This document shows, one piece after another, positions 47,912-59,813 of a DNA stretch of 64,000 nucleotides (positions are counted from its first letter, which is position 1; each line of letters starts with the position of its first letter). A program made the translations under genes and the position numbers. Source of the DNA: Phialocephala subalpina (taxonomy: Eukaryota > Ascomycota > Leotiomycetes > Helotiales > Mollisiaceae); assembly GCA_900073065.1 (NCBI GenBank), contig FJOG01000017.1, positions 864,149 through 928,148 of the forward strand, given 5' to 3'. The notes under the pieces were generated by a model. The model was not told where the DNA came from. It searched no databases and saw only the letters and a list, made by a program, of their open reading frames with translations.

Positions 47912-50306
47912 AGGGGATAATGGAATGGAGGAGAGCATGGGATGGATGTATGATATGAACAATGATTTGGATGTAGAATTGAATATGGATGGAGATACCC
48001 TGGATAGAGACATGATCATTCATTTGATGCATTTGCGGAGCGGGCAGGAGGGTTATTTAGATGGGTTTGGATACATATGAAGCTAGCTATGAGCAACGCA
48101 GCATAACAATGACATGATACGAGGGTATTGAAACAAATTATGTTCATCCCCTGGGATGATTTTCGATCTGCTGTGTGAGTGCTTAGGCTTCAATATCAAC
48201 TTAGTAAAAGGAGGCAATCTAGGAGGCGGCTTGTCTAACAGGAGCCATGAAGATGGGAATTCCTCAAACCCTTTCAATATCCGGGACTAGATTAATGTCT
48301 CGGACCTTGGTAGAGACCGAGAACGAGATCCGAAATTCTACTCAGAACAGGAAGCTGCGAAAGCCGGACAGCGGCACCCTCCGTCATGTACCCTCAGTTT
48401 CTGAGCCTCCGAGAGGATTTCAGATAACTGGCTTACTTACTTCAAGGACCATCTTAATCCTACAATCGCCTCGTCACTCAAAGACTCGAGGACCTGCCTG
48501 GAGGAGAAGTAGCCGTAGCATTCGAAGAAGTGCCACACGTTCTGCCTCGACTTCCCTCCACTCCGTATCTTTCAATCAGTCCAGACATTGACCGTGTTTC
48601 CAGGTTCCTGCTCTTTCAATCCCGAAGAGAAGACATCTTCCCAACCCCTTTAATCCATGCTTGGCCGTTAGTATCGTTAATCTCGTCATGTGGTTGTTGA
48701 TCTTGATAACTGGTTTAAGAAACCAGATCTTCAGATCTGCTTGATGGGATCGAGGTAACTGGTGGGCGCTTAATACTAGCTAGGTCTTAGATCTATGATG
48801 CGAGGAAGGCTAGGAGATCTTTCGATTGTCGGGGTTGGAATTCGAGCTGGACGTGGTAGGACACCGGTCATGTAGTGGTAGATTTCGTTTGGTTTCCCTC
48901 GTTCTGTGAGAGTGAGTAAACATGAGAAGAGACATAATCAAAGGTCTTGAAGATGGACAAATCCGTAAGAATGCTGTGTTCACAGCCGAAGTTGTCATTG
49001 AGCTGCAGCGTGAAAAATTGAAGTGGATAAGTAGAGCCCACCAATGTCGTCGGCAGCAAGGATAATTTCGCATTGAGAAAGGTTCGGTCAAAGTAGCAAC
49101 GAGAGCAAGAAGAACCATATGTATCGCTCATAAGGTCGACCAAAGAACTTTCTCGCGTTCTCTTCACATTTCGCAATTCTCGACCATCAGTCTCCTCTCC
49201 TTGACCAATCAAAAACTTTGCCTTCACCAAGGCCCAGCCTCAGACCCAGCAACGGGAGAGGCTTGCATGCGCCTCCTCCACCACGACACCACGCTGAAAA
49301 CATCAGATGGGGCCTTCAGTCATGGCTGCCCCGAGGTTGATCGAAGTCTTGGCATTGCAAGTTGCTGCCAGCAGTGTGGTGTATTCTGCTTTTTCATCTC
49401 CTTTGAACTTGTAACCAAATTTGGCTGCGGCTGAAGTCAAGTCATTTTCCGTGACGTTCACGCCTTTGTGCAGTGTCAGTAGATTGTTACTGCTTGCACT
49501 TTCTGTAGGCTCGCTCTGCTGGAGTTACAGACAAAAGAGACTTGGTTGCAATCGGTTTCTGGAGACGGCAAATAGAGGAGAGGAAAATGTCAACAAGAAC
49601 ACAAGTATGGACGCGAAAAATTCACAAATTTGAGTGGAATCTGCACTAAATAGATGATCTCTGGAGCGACCAATGTAGAATTTTCAATGGGTGTACTTAC
49701 TGTACATCCCATCTTTCGCTGCGTTATCTTCGGAGTTTCGTTTGGAGATAGAATCAATCCGTCATGGTGAAGTCCCATCGGCCTCATTCTAGCTTTTAAG
49801 AAGACACGCCGACACTGCTAGGTAGGATGATCAACATCTCTAGTCCAAACTGCCTTATTTGACCTTCAGTACTCCACATGGGCTTCATCACGTGGCTTCA
49901 TCTTTTTTCTGATGGGCAATATTAGCAGACAGATTAACATACAATTCAAGGACTCTCGGCCGCATATCCAGGTCTTTAGCTAAAGAACCAAAATATCCTG
50001 ATAATTGCATCTTTGAGATCACGTGTTACATCAGTGACTCGCTAGCAGCCGATTTCACATAAAAAGCGAGCCGGTTCCCATCTCCCTCCCCCCTTTCCTG
50101 CTTTTGTCGGCTTTACAACGAGAGTCAAAGAGTTCAAGTGCTTATAAATTGTCACAAGATGTAACATTTCCCTGGCGACACATGTTGGATCACTTCAAGA
50201 ACCATTCATGAATGTTGCATGCATGCGAGTTTCATTATTGGATGAGACGCATTGCTTATAATTCCTCCTGAGACACTGCACTGTACATGTTTCAAAGCGT
50301 CGGTTT
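47912..50306. other. Intergenic region
   Basis: About 2.4 kb. The 3' flank of the MFS gene keeps an open acidic frame to about 48080 that is not in phase with the transporter. Frames of 100-120 codons at 48810-49230 (minus) and 48247-48591 (plus) lack domains. No RNA gene or mobile element is seen. Confidence 0.4.
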
Positions 50307-52093
50307 TTAAAGCCCAACACAATACCAGTAGCTCGGGTAGATATATCCACAGCTGGATCCCACGTCCTGAGAAAGAAGTTTGTTAGTCTATCTTCTTTGC
50401 GGCTCAAGCTTGAATCATTCGATACGTACCGGATTCCAAGTTTCGAATTGATCGACTGTAATGCCGTTTCTCGTCGCTATATCATCTAGGACAGTGTCAG
50501 TTATATTCAAGTGAAAACACATATGTGGAAGGGAGATCGTGCAGCAATAGTCGTTCTGCGCAGCCGTTTCGTCGAATTTCTTGCAGTTTGCAACCATGTT
50601 TGGCCGGTGGGGAGTTGGAGTCGATATTCCGTTGCCTGTGCTCGTACTCGTGGAAGTTGCTCGTGTGGTGGCCGTGTGAGTGTTGCTGGTGCTGTCGGCT
50701 CCAACAATGCCAACACAGACATACACATCAGTAATCAAGTGAGAGCAGTCATTTCCAACTGCGGGATTCCAGCTGTAGAAGTCAGACAGCGTGATGCCGT
50801 ACTTTTGCGCAAGGTCATAGCAGCCATCATTTGGTATAATATAGTGGAACGTGTTGCAGTTGGTGACCATGCTAGTCTACTCCTTGTTAGCATATCACTT
50901 TGGAGAAAGAAGGTTTGAGTAAAACCTGGGTTGGAGTAGGTGTGACAACTCCATTTGTTCTGTGACTCCCGTTGCAGATTGAGTCTGCGTAGACGTTCCT
51001 GTTCTCGTTCCTGTTGTTGTCGTCGACACAGTTGCAATGCTGCCTGTTTGGCTGCCATCACCATTGTTATTAATTGAAGGTGATTCGTAGCAGTAATATG
51101 TTCAAATCAGTACAATCGCTCTTCACGCTAGGATTCATGGCGTATAATTGGTCAATGGTCATGCCTGTATCATCAAGCATGTCCTCGCAACTGTAGTCAG
51201 AAGTGACCTAATACCATGCAGTGCAATGTGTCACCTCACCTGATGCTCTAGGTGCCGGAGCAGTTGTCGCAGTGGCGGTTGACGCTGGTTGAAGTCAGCA
51301 TTTGTGCACAGTAGTTCAACACAAAAGGGCCAACCCGTTACTCACTATCGTAAGCGAGTGCAACACAGTAAGACGAACTGATAGCTGGAGTGCAAGGATA
51401 ATCATAGGTTGCATCAGCTTTTGCCTCTGTTGTTTTGCCGAGTGACGGATTCCACGCGACAAGCTCCTCGCTGCTAAGACCGTTCGCGACTGCCCAAGAC
51501 CAACAATCTAGAGACGAAGTGTTGAATAGCCATGAATATGATACGCAATCTAGACGAATTCCGTTTGCGATGGGAATGGGGGTACCAATTGGGTTGGCAT
51601 ATATATTTGAGAATGGAGTGGATGCGAGCGAGCGAGTTGAATCTGGCTGGATTGCGGTGACAGTTGTACCACCGTAACCTGTGTACGAATGACAAGTTAG
51701 CAAATTCCGAACACATTTCGGAAAGATTGATCTCGAGGCTCTGCTCTTGAGACAGGTCTCTAGTGTACATGTCTCGATGGCAAACCACCTGAGAATGCTG
51801 AAAAAGAAACAACCATTACCCATCAACCTACCTGGATGTGTTGAAATGTAGCCGACGGGCTGGACACAGTAAGAGGTGTCTTCCAAAAGGCTTTTAACAA
51901 GTGTTAGTACCGGGGGAAAAGCGCATGAACTCGGGTACATACTTTGTGCAATTTGAATTGATCTCCGGATTCAGGAAGTAGCTAAGAGGAAAGGAATTAG
52001 CACCTATTTCATATATATCCTCTTTGCTAATTAAAACTCACAAATCATCGAGCTGAATGGAAAACTTCTGAGCGATCATTTGGTATTCATCTC
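50307..52093 (-). pseudogene. Multi-LysM secreted-protein gene, 5'-truncated and broken
   Basis: Reading the minus strand from 52093 to 50307, five LysM modules can be followed: GDEYQMIAQKFSIQLDD with NPEINSNC; LDCWSWAVANGLSSEELVAW; CTAWY-stop-VTSDYSCED with YAMNPSVKSDC; NCNTFHYIIPNDGCYDLAQK; and a last one ending WNP-DVGSSCGYIYPSYWYCVGL. Ser/Thr-rich linkers join them. LysM modules bind chitin or its oligomers, and secreted multi-LysM proteins of fungi can act as host-interaction factors. Lesions seen: an in-frame TAG at 51208-51210 inside module 3, exactly where the WYxVxSGDxC consensus requires a residue; a one-base frameshift near 51098-51102 just before YYCYES; and no signal peptide or first half of module 1, since the sequence passes into an A+T-rich block at about 52130. 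Exons include 52093-52042, 51981-51943, 51890-51832 and 51678-51346. Confidence 0.8.
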
Positions 52094-52130
52094 CTGGTTG
52101 GATTAGAACGAATGATTAGTATACTTTGAC

Positions 52131-52500
52131 AAGAGTATTTGGATATCTTTTACCTTTATAAAATCTTATAATTTTTATATCCAAGGTATAAACGGATTAT
52201 AAAAGGATTAATTACTTCTCGATTCGATATTCTATTATAATTATTTATATTCGAAATTACGATTTGAATTCTTATTATAATTATAAACTGAAAAATTAAT
52301 TAAATTATTCGAATATAAAATATATAATAAAATTAATTAAATATTATTTATAATTAGTTTTTTTATAATGTAAAAAAAATTATAATGAAATTTTCATTTT
52401 TTAATTAAATGATTATTTTTATATTTTATTGATTAGAATTCCTTAGAGTCTTTTTTTCTATTTTATTTTTAAAGGATATCCCAAGATAATATTTAAATCG
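52131..52500. other. A+T-rich block (left), likely RIP-degraded
   Basis: Composition changes abruptly. Line counts give 12 G+C of 60 at 52201-52260 and only 2 of 60 at 52321-52380, against roughly half in neighbouring genes. It consists of AAT/TTA/TAT-type words with no open frame. It cuts into the 5' end of the LysM gene on one side and abuts the pseudokinase stop codon (52505) on the other. The likely origin is a repeat degraded by RIP; no transposon can be recognised. Confidence 0.8.
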
Positions 52501-52504
52501 AAGA

Positions 52505-53576
52505 CTATTCAAACTTTCTTATCATTTGTGAAAAAATCCCATATGCTTCAAACTGCTCAACCGAAGAATCAACCACAATATCATCCTCACCATTCAGCTC
52601 TAAACCCTCCTCAACCACGACATCAGTCAAAGCACGTACCACCTCATCCATGGTCTCAAACCCCTTCAACCAACATTTCTCAATAATATCACTCACTTTC
52701 CCTTCTTCCAACTCTGGCATGTCTTCCTCGCTCTCAAAAGCCTCCGGATCTTGCTCCTCCATCAAATAATAGAGCAACGACCCAAAAGCAAAAATATCCT
52801 GCGAAACCGTAATCCAAGTTTCAGGCTGCTCAGCAAGTGGTTCTTGAAACCAGTCAGGACTAAGGTAACCATCAGCTACGCCGTCACTGCCCGGCTGCTC
52901 TTTGTAGGCAGCAACATCCAGATTAACGAGTGCCGCTGAGAGATCAGACCGGAGATGGACTGTGTTCGGGGAGAGACCTTCAAAGATGATAGATTTGGTG
53001 TGCAAAAAGGCGAGGGCAGAAGCGACGTTGAGTGCCCAGCGAAGCCTGCGATAGAATCAAGTCAATGCAAACCTTCTTAAAGTAAGTACGTTTCATGAGT
53101 GACTAACGTACTTGAGAGTCGAAGGATCCTCGGACCCTTTACCAGAAGGGACTTCAGGCTTGGGATTGGCGCGCAGGAAGCTGTACAAATCGCCTTTGGG
53201 GACAAATTCTACGATGGGAAATCCCGTCCCATTTTGAGTTTGAACAAGCCTGAGTTGACATCAGCTTATCTCTTGTTGCTTGGCGATATATATGCACTCA
53301 CCGCTGTACACGAGGATGTGAAGTCGGTTCACTCGCACCCATAACCTCGTAAATTTTCTTCAGCCAACCCAGCTGTTCCATAGCATCACCTTGATTTTGC
53401 CAAGCAAAGGCTGATCCATTCGGATCCTCATAGTCTGGATCATCCTGAGGCTTGTACATTTCTGGGTAAATAATGAGTGACTTTTTGTCCTCCGTTCGAC
53501 AGGCACTGAGTCCGTTGACGCCATATTGATTAATAGGCCTGATGCCGGTAGGTGGTAGTCTCGAGCGTTCACTCAT
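52505..53576 (-). CDS. Protein-kinase-like protein, predicted pseudokinase
   Basis: Exons (minus) 53576-53302, 53249-53112 and 53045-52505 give 317 aa, all phases consistent. The C-lobe follows the fungal kinase-like family normally carrying HGDLSPNN: here WALNVASALAFLHTKSII is followed by FEGLSPNTVHL and ALVNLDVAAY. The catalytic Asp is therefore Gly, the metal-binding Asn is Thr, and DFG is NLD. A DGYLSPDWF (APE-like) segment and WITVSQDIFAFGSLLYYLME (the D-x-W-S-x-G helix) are preserved, and the N-lobe retains FPIVEFVPKGDLYSFLRANP. It should bind partners but not transfer phosphate. The gene sits alone between two A+T-rich blocks, its stop codon about 5 bp from the left one and its ATG about 10 bp from the right one, so it has hardly any normal promoter. 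Expression is uncertain, but the frame is intact. Confidence 0.78.
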
Positions 53577-53584
53577 AGTTCTTT

Positions 53585-53985
53585 CTGGAGTTAGATTATA
53601 TCGTATTATTCTACGAAAAAAGTATAAAGGTTAATGGAAATAAAAGAATATACCTTTTTAATAATAATTGAAAGTTTCCCGCTAAAGTAACCCAAAAAAA
53701 ATTGTATATATGGCTTATATAATATAACGTGATAATTAGGTTACGTTTTCTTTAATTTCTATTAAAGTAAATTATAAAATATTAAAATTTATTAAAATTT
53801 ATTATTTTTAATATTTATAAATATAAATTTTTTTAAAATCCTTTTATATTAATAATATAAATATTTATTTTCTATTCTTTATTCGATTAATTAATAAATA
53901 ATATAATATCCTCGATCAAATGAGGAGTATAAGAGTAATATAATCTTTCGGAGCGGAAATACCTTTTTCCTAAAGGGGATACCTT
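53585..53985. other. A+T-rich block (right), likely RIP-degraded
   Basis: A second block of extreme A+T content begins within about 10 bp of the pseudokinase start codon. In line 53761-53820 I count a single G and no C. It contains no open frame and ends abruptly near 53985, where normal composition returns. It resembles the left block in texture, but I could not align the two as copies. Confidence 0.8.
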
Positions 53986-54616
53986 ATCAAATCATTAGCA
54001 AGAATCGGATCAAAGCCACATGAGTATCGTTTGAGCCATGCTGCATATCGCAGCTGACTTGGCTCGTGAGGAAAGACATAACTGGTCTTATTTGGCGTGG
54101 ATGGAGCCAAATATGTCTGCACCTCGAGACGAGATTGCGGTGTCTTGCCATTTGATGTGCTTCCATCTGAAGTCTGCGGAGGATATCGTCGAACGCTGCC
54201 AACTTGCGAATATTCTTCGAAGGCTCGATGATAGCAAGGAAGGTCAATGCGCTTTCAAGTCCCCTCATCAAGCTAAAGCAAACACACACCACTTGGCGAC
54301 GAAACACACAAACAAGGCTATGCATACAATTTAGGGTGGATTTTTTTTCAATTATTAAAGTATGGACAGTGAACTCCGTTTCTCATGCAAATGCAAATGC
54401 GAGTCACCACCCAATTTTTCTTTCCCATCTTTCCGATGTTACAAACATCCAGCAAGCCATGTAAAACCCTCAGCCCAGTACTAGGAACGGGAACGGGTAT
54501 CTGTAAATGTCCAGCCCAAAGTTCTTTCTTGACCCTTCGACGCCACGCCAGAATGCAATCAAATCAATTACAAAAGAAACCGACCCAGTTGCGGTACCGT
54601 ATCAAGTCAAGTAAGA
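53986..54616. other. Short intergenic region
   Basis: This has normal composition between the right A+T block and the CRH gene. Overlapping frames of about 100 codons occur on both strands without domains. It includes the 3' flank of the CRH gene. Confidence 0.4.
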
Positions 54617-55865
54617 TTACATGACGAGATATCCGAGGCCGAGGCCGAGTGCGATGACAGCGAAGTCCAGCGCACCGTATTTAGTCTTTGGCTTCAAGCT
54701 GTCACCAGCGTTGGTAGTAGCCTGGGCGGGAGCCGAGGACGTACCACTTGAGCTGCCGGTCGCCTTGGTTGAGGTACCTGACGTGGTGGCAGTTGTCAAG
54801 GTGCTGGCCTTGGCTGTAGCATTCGACGCGGAGCCGTTGGCGGCGCCAGTAGTGCTGGAGGTGAAAGTGCTAGCGGTCGAGGAGGTTTGGATCAGAACAC
54901 CGCCGGAGGAAGTGCTTGAGGTGCCAGACTTGGTTGCGGAAGCCGAAGCAGAGCCAGATGCGCTGCTGCCAGAGTTGGAACCGCAAGTACCGCTGGACTT
55001 GATGCTTTGCCAGCTTCCAGTCAAGTCGGAGTAGGTGTAGTCACCGCCGCAGCCGTAGTCTTGGATGGTAACGCTCTTGACGTACATGGTGAAGGGACCT
55101 TTGCTGAAATCAGCTGGTCCTCCGGCCCAGGAGCAAGTGCCTGCGGTAGCACTGTTGGCAGCAGCGGCGGCATCAGCACAACCAACCCATGAGCCCATCT
55201 TTGTGCGCATAGGAGTTTGCGGGAAGTTCTTGCCCTCGAGAGCGAGCGAGTCGGTGTAGCTGAGAGTACGGACGAGGTTGGTGCCAATGTACCACTTGAC
55301 AGAGTCGGCGGTCCAGTCGATGGTATAGGTGGTCCAGGTGCCAATGGGGTCGGTAACGGGGTGGTAGATAGCTCGGTCGTAGGTGGTAGTATTGCCCTTT
55401 CCGAAAAAATTTGACTCGACTTGCGTGTCATCAGCTCCAAGCCACTCCCAGTCGATCTCGTCAAGGTCGTCGCTCTCAAGGATGAAGGATGATACGATTC
55501 CGGTACCAGCGCTGGCCTTAGTGGTAACAGAGACCTTGCCGAACATAATGTATTTGTTGGACGACATGGTGGGTGCCTCAGATTTGGTGATGATGAACTC
55601 GGCGCCATTGGATCCATACTGCATTGTAGTGCCATCCGCCAATGACCAGTCTGAGCTCTCTCCAGTAGTGAAGTCGGTGGTCAAGGTCGTACCCAATCCT
55701 GCGTCCGCCGGGCAAGCTGAACACGTTAGACACGCCCAGACACGTCAAGAAAGGCTGGGGAAACATACACTTCTCGGTGGGGTTGCAGTCAGTAAAGGTT
55801 TGAGCTGTAACCAAGCTGGCGCCAGCGAGGAAGACCGTCGCAGCTGAGGTGAAGGAGGAACGCAT
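54617..55865 (-). CDS. GPI-anchored CRH-type cell-wall transglycosylase (GH16)
   Basis: Exons (minus) 55865-55769 and 55716-54617 give 398 aa. A signal peptide ([21 protein letters not shown]) is followed by [20 protein letters not shown], the usual opening of fungal Crh/Utr2 proteins. The GH16 catalytic motif is D118-EIDWE123 (DEIDWEWLG), whose two Glu act as nucleophile and acid/base. Substrate-side motifs include [38 protein letters not shown] and the Cys-rich [19 protein letters not shown] closing segment. A Ser/Thr-rich stalk of about 100 residues and a hydrophobic tail ([15 protein letters not shown]) indicate GPI anchoring. No CBM18 chitin-binding module is present. Crh enzymes cross-link chitin to beta-1,6/1,3-glucan at the cell wall. 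A small relic of a second copy lies about 2.8 kb upstream on the other strand. Confidence 0.93.
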
Positions 55866-58800
55866 TGTTGACTTGTTTACGTGTTTTTGAGGTTGGCTCT
55901 TTGTTTCCTGGAGAAAGAGAGTCTCGCGGCGGAGGATGTGCGACGAAGTGGAAGATAAAGGTGGTGAAGTGGTGGGGAAGAGAAGTGGATGTTGTCGTGT
56001 GAATCAGCGGGAGAAACCCGAACGAGTGTGATGAAGAGAATCTTCTAAGTTATCTAAACGAGAGTGGACGAGACTTGAAAGTGAAGGCTCGCAGTCGAAG
56101 TTTTCAGAGAGATTATTAGTATACGTCGGGAGGGATGGTATGTGCAGTGAGTGGAAACCGAGTTGATGTGCGAGTGGTCTCCAGATAATAAAGGAAGCCG
56201 CATGGCACAGCCTTAGGACTAGGGGCATACCCGTTTGTAACGCACCCTGTCTCGCAAGACCCGCGTGATTGGACAGCCCCGTTTTCACGAGCAGATGGGC
56301 GCATGCCAGCCAAACACAGCAAGGAGCGAAGTTACCAGAGTAAAAAGGGCTTCAACCCCTGAGCAGATCTTTTGATATCGATGCAGGTACGAAGAGGCCT
56401 CGCCCGACTATTGCTGCTCGGCCATCTCGGCGTGGCCCATTCCATCATCGAGTCTTCGTATTTCTTTCTCCTCTATCTGCGTCATAGGTAGACTTCTTTT
56501 CTTTCGCCGTTTGGACGGTGGCCGGCCGCAGTGGTTCGTGGTGTGTTGTGTGGCCTTTGGCATGTTGGGAGTGAAACATCTCGAGTGAGGTCAGGAGGGA
56601 GTGATTCTGCTCGGCTGCTGTCAGTGGTTGCTGTGTGGCGGATGCATCGTTACAGCGCTACGGCGGACCCTTGCGATGGGCCAGGGACCCTGGGAACTAG
56701 AACCCTTCTAGGATCAATTAGGCCTGGATGGTGGAGGGGCAGCCGCTACTATTGGTTCGGCGTCGCCTTCTCTTCGCTTTCTAGAGCGAGGTTTGGGTCT
56801 TTGTTTGCAGGCCAACACGATGAGCTTACCGCTTCCAGCTTCATCCAGCAGCTGACACTTCCTCAACCAGCCTAGACTCAGTCTAAGGCGCGAGGCTGTG
56901 CAACTAAATATTTCTCCTTTGGCTCGTACCACCAAACACGAGATTCTTTTTGGAGATCCAACAGTCACCAACTGTGCGTCATGGGACAGCATGAACTGCT
57001 ACCGTAGATATCGGGAACTGCAGACGGCACGGGCGGCCATCTGTGGCTGCTTGTGGCGTTAGTGAGGAACACGATCACGATCACGAAAGCATTCCTCGGT
57101 CCGCACTTCACGATGTTGAGGGAAACGAGCAAAGAATGTTCCTTCCTTCTCCCTTCCTCCGTGTAATCTCGTCACACTTCTCAACTTCCTTTCTGAGATG
57201 AGTTGAAATGCAACCTCGTGTTCTGTCCTCTTGTTGGTCATATTTTGGTGGAGATGAGGAGGCATTCCGTTTGACCAACGTTTTGAATCCAGCATCCCCT
57301 ATTCCCCTCGCAACCTCAGGCATATCAAGTCGAATCCTCCCGACACCGACTTTTCACTCCCTGTGCTTATGACAGTTGTTGGTGCGCTTCATTTCATAGC
57401 ATTTATCCTTTACAAGCCGCGCCGTCGTTCTTGGGTTGTTTCGCCGAGAACGCTTCGATAGTGAGGTAGACTCAAAATAATCTCCCCTGTGGATTCGAAA
57501 GTTCATCCCCTATTTTCAGGCGAACATGGCTATCCCGACTCGGCGCGAGATCAGAATTGGTACCGAGTTGAAGTAAGAGGCGCAGTCACATTCCAAGAGC
57601 CTTGGATTTTCATGCCATGGTTTTCAAATTTCGAGGAAGAATGTTTTGTGCCACAGTTCAATTTCAAGGAGCAGTCACGTCGCATTCTTCACGGTCGGCA
57701 TTGGCGCGCACCAGCGGCCCGAATTTCCAGCGCCTACTGATCGCGAGAGGTTTATTTTGAGCTTGCTGCACAGTCAGGACCATTTAATATCGTGACATAA
57801 GCATGTTACTTTGACGGTGTGGCAATTGGTTCGTGGAATCCGAGAGAGCTCCTCGGCAAGGCGAAAATGGAGTGACAAATTGTCACGATGCACCCATGGA
57901 CTGTGGCCAAAGAACTTTCGTGCTTCGTCTATCGCACTCGAGAGTCGAGATTTTGCCCTCTTGCTATGTGTAGCTGGTGCAGAACAATCATCTAGATGCA
58001 GTCATCTACATAGTTCTGTGCTATTTGCATGGGCAAAGATGCAGTCATCACTGTTCGTTTTCGTCTAGTAATGTGGTACAAATCAGATGTACGATACTAT
58101 TCTAATTGCAATGGCTGTTGACTTATCGAATATCTCTACCAGGATGATTGCAACGAAGCAGGCGATGTAACAGGTCCCTGTGAGAGTTTACCTTCGAAGT
58201 CTGTTTTTATCTTAATGTATACCTTTTCGGAATTGATTGTTTGACTTTCCTACTTTGGACATGTTCTTCGAGGAAGAAAGGAGGCGAGGCCTCTATAGCT
58301 AAGTTCCACCGTTTGGCTAGCGGCTAAACATTCTTCTCCTAATGACCGATGCTTCAAGAAGAAATATTGATAACCCTCAACCTTCAAAGCAGAATAACGC
58401 CTTTCTATTTTTTTCAAAATGAGCTGCGAGGGTTATAGCCAGTCCGATATCGGAACAGGGAACGGAGACTCCTCATTCCAACAAAAGAGCCCTTCAAGAA
58501 CATATTTCTACAGCTCGAACCCTTCGAAGCAGATTGCTGTTCGCCTTCGAGTAGAAGAAAACTTAGTTTCACGTGATGATACCATCACATCTATACAGAT
58601 ATAAAAGCTGGTGTCAATACGACTTCCTACAACCACACAACTACCTATGGCCGTGCGATCTACCACCCTGTCATCGGAACCTGGACCACCTACACCATCG
58701 ACTAGATGGTAGACGCCAGATCGGGACATGATAACAAAGTTGCTAAAGGATGTTCTTTTGCAGACATTTGAGCTGGGGATTGAGTTCAGCTGAAGTAGAA

Positions 58801-59813
58801 AGTTTTCTTACTGTCAAGGTTTAGCTTGAGATTTCATCTGATGTAGTGCTTTGGTTTTCAGACGAATCTAAGAAATGGATTGAGTTTTCGTCCAATTTTC
58901 ATATACCATGGCATGGTCTTTGTTGTCAATTGTTCGTCGCTGTCAATACCCCCTTCGATCTGTATCTAGATGGGTGAGCCGACCTGTGTCTGGGTAGTTG
59001 GCAACTGGGAATTTCTCAACGACCGCAAGTATAGATGACCTCTAAGAGAATACATACCAGCACTAGCACAAAGCTAAGACACTACCGTGGCAAACACACC
59101 CGCCAACATAGAAAAAGTTATTCACACAGTAGAAATTCTTTCAGCTTACTCAACTTGTATCGTACCTGCACGTCTTTCGTTTTGTCATATTCAAAGTGGT
59201 GAATATCTATGACTATTCTATGGCAGAATATGAATTCGAGTCGCAATTTCCAAGATGTCAACACCAACAGCAGCCTCGTAGAAATCTCTAGGTATAAGTA
59301 TCTCTCCCGTCGTCCGTCACAGCACTCGGAATCATGCCGGAGTGGGTCAAGCAGCAACTGGATTGCGTCTTGCTGGAGAGAGGACTCGTGGAAAGAGAGC
59401 TAGACTTTGGAGACGGAAAGTTTTGGAAGGATGAAATTTGGAGAGCGTGGTGGGTTGATTTGTGGAAATGGGGGGAAGGATTGAAAGGGGGTGGTGGTAA
59501 AGGATAGTTGACAGTAGAATTGGAGGTGACAATGGACTGAACAAAGGCTGAAATTGATAATTTCGGATGCGGATAGATGAGGCGATGCTGCTGGGTGAAG
59601 ACGATGTGGCAGTGAGAAAGAAAATCTGACAGTAGGTTCAATTTGATAACAGATGAGATCATAAAGGACGTTGTTGATGATTCACGCAAGTCACGCCTCT
59701 CTTGGTTACATTATGCCTTATGCTAAGTCGCTACCTCTGTCGCAACTTTGCAACCTAAGTTTACCACCTCTTTCCCAAGACCTCCACTTCCTCAGCATTG
59801 CCATCAATCGGCT
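55866..59813. other. Intergenic region with a CRH relic
   Basis: About 3.9 kb. The first part is the CRH promoter side. Frames such as 56531-56875 (plus) and 57489-57740 (plus) are short and unrecognised. The only interpretable sequence is a CRH gene fragment at 58634-58705. The rest appears ordinary non-coding DNA. Confidence 0.45.
58634..58705 (+). pseudogene. Relic fragment of a CRH-type GH16 gene
   Basis: One frame reads HTTTYGRAIYHPVIGTWTTY then TID and a TAG stop. The intact CRH protein in this window has [20 protein letters not shown] then TTYTIDW, so the match is clear, with a three-residue gap and a Trp codon changed to TAG at the end. Upstream, NTTSYN may be further remains. Outside these roughly 25 codons the similarity stops. 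It is on the strand opposite to the intact gene, so it is probably a decayed partial duplicate or the remains of a paralog. Confidence 0.7.

Noticed and set aside
50870..51060. Further frameshift between the STQ-rich linker and an NGVVTPTPTQ-like frame in the LysM gene
   Set aside because: One frame runs from YYCYES to MVTNC through a plausible intron, so a third lesion is not required by the sequence.
52131..53985. A+T blocks as mitochondrial insertions or a centromere
   Set aside because: No mitochondrial coding sequence is readable and each block is only about 400 bp; RIP-degraded repeat is the simpler reading.
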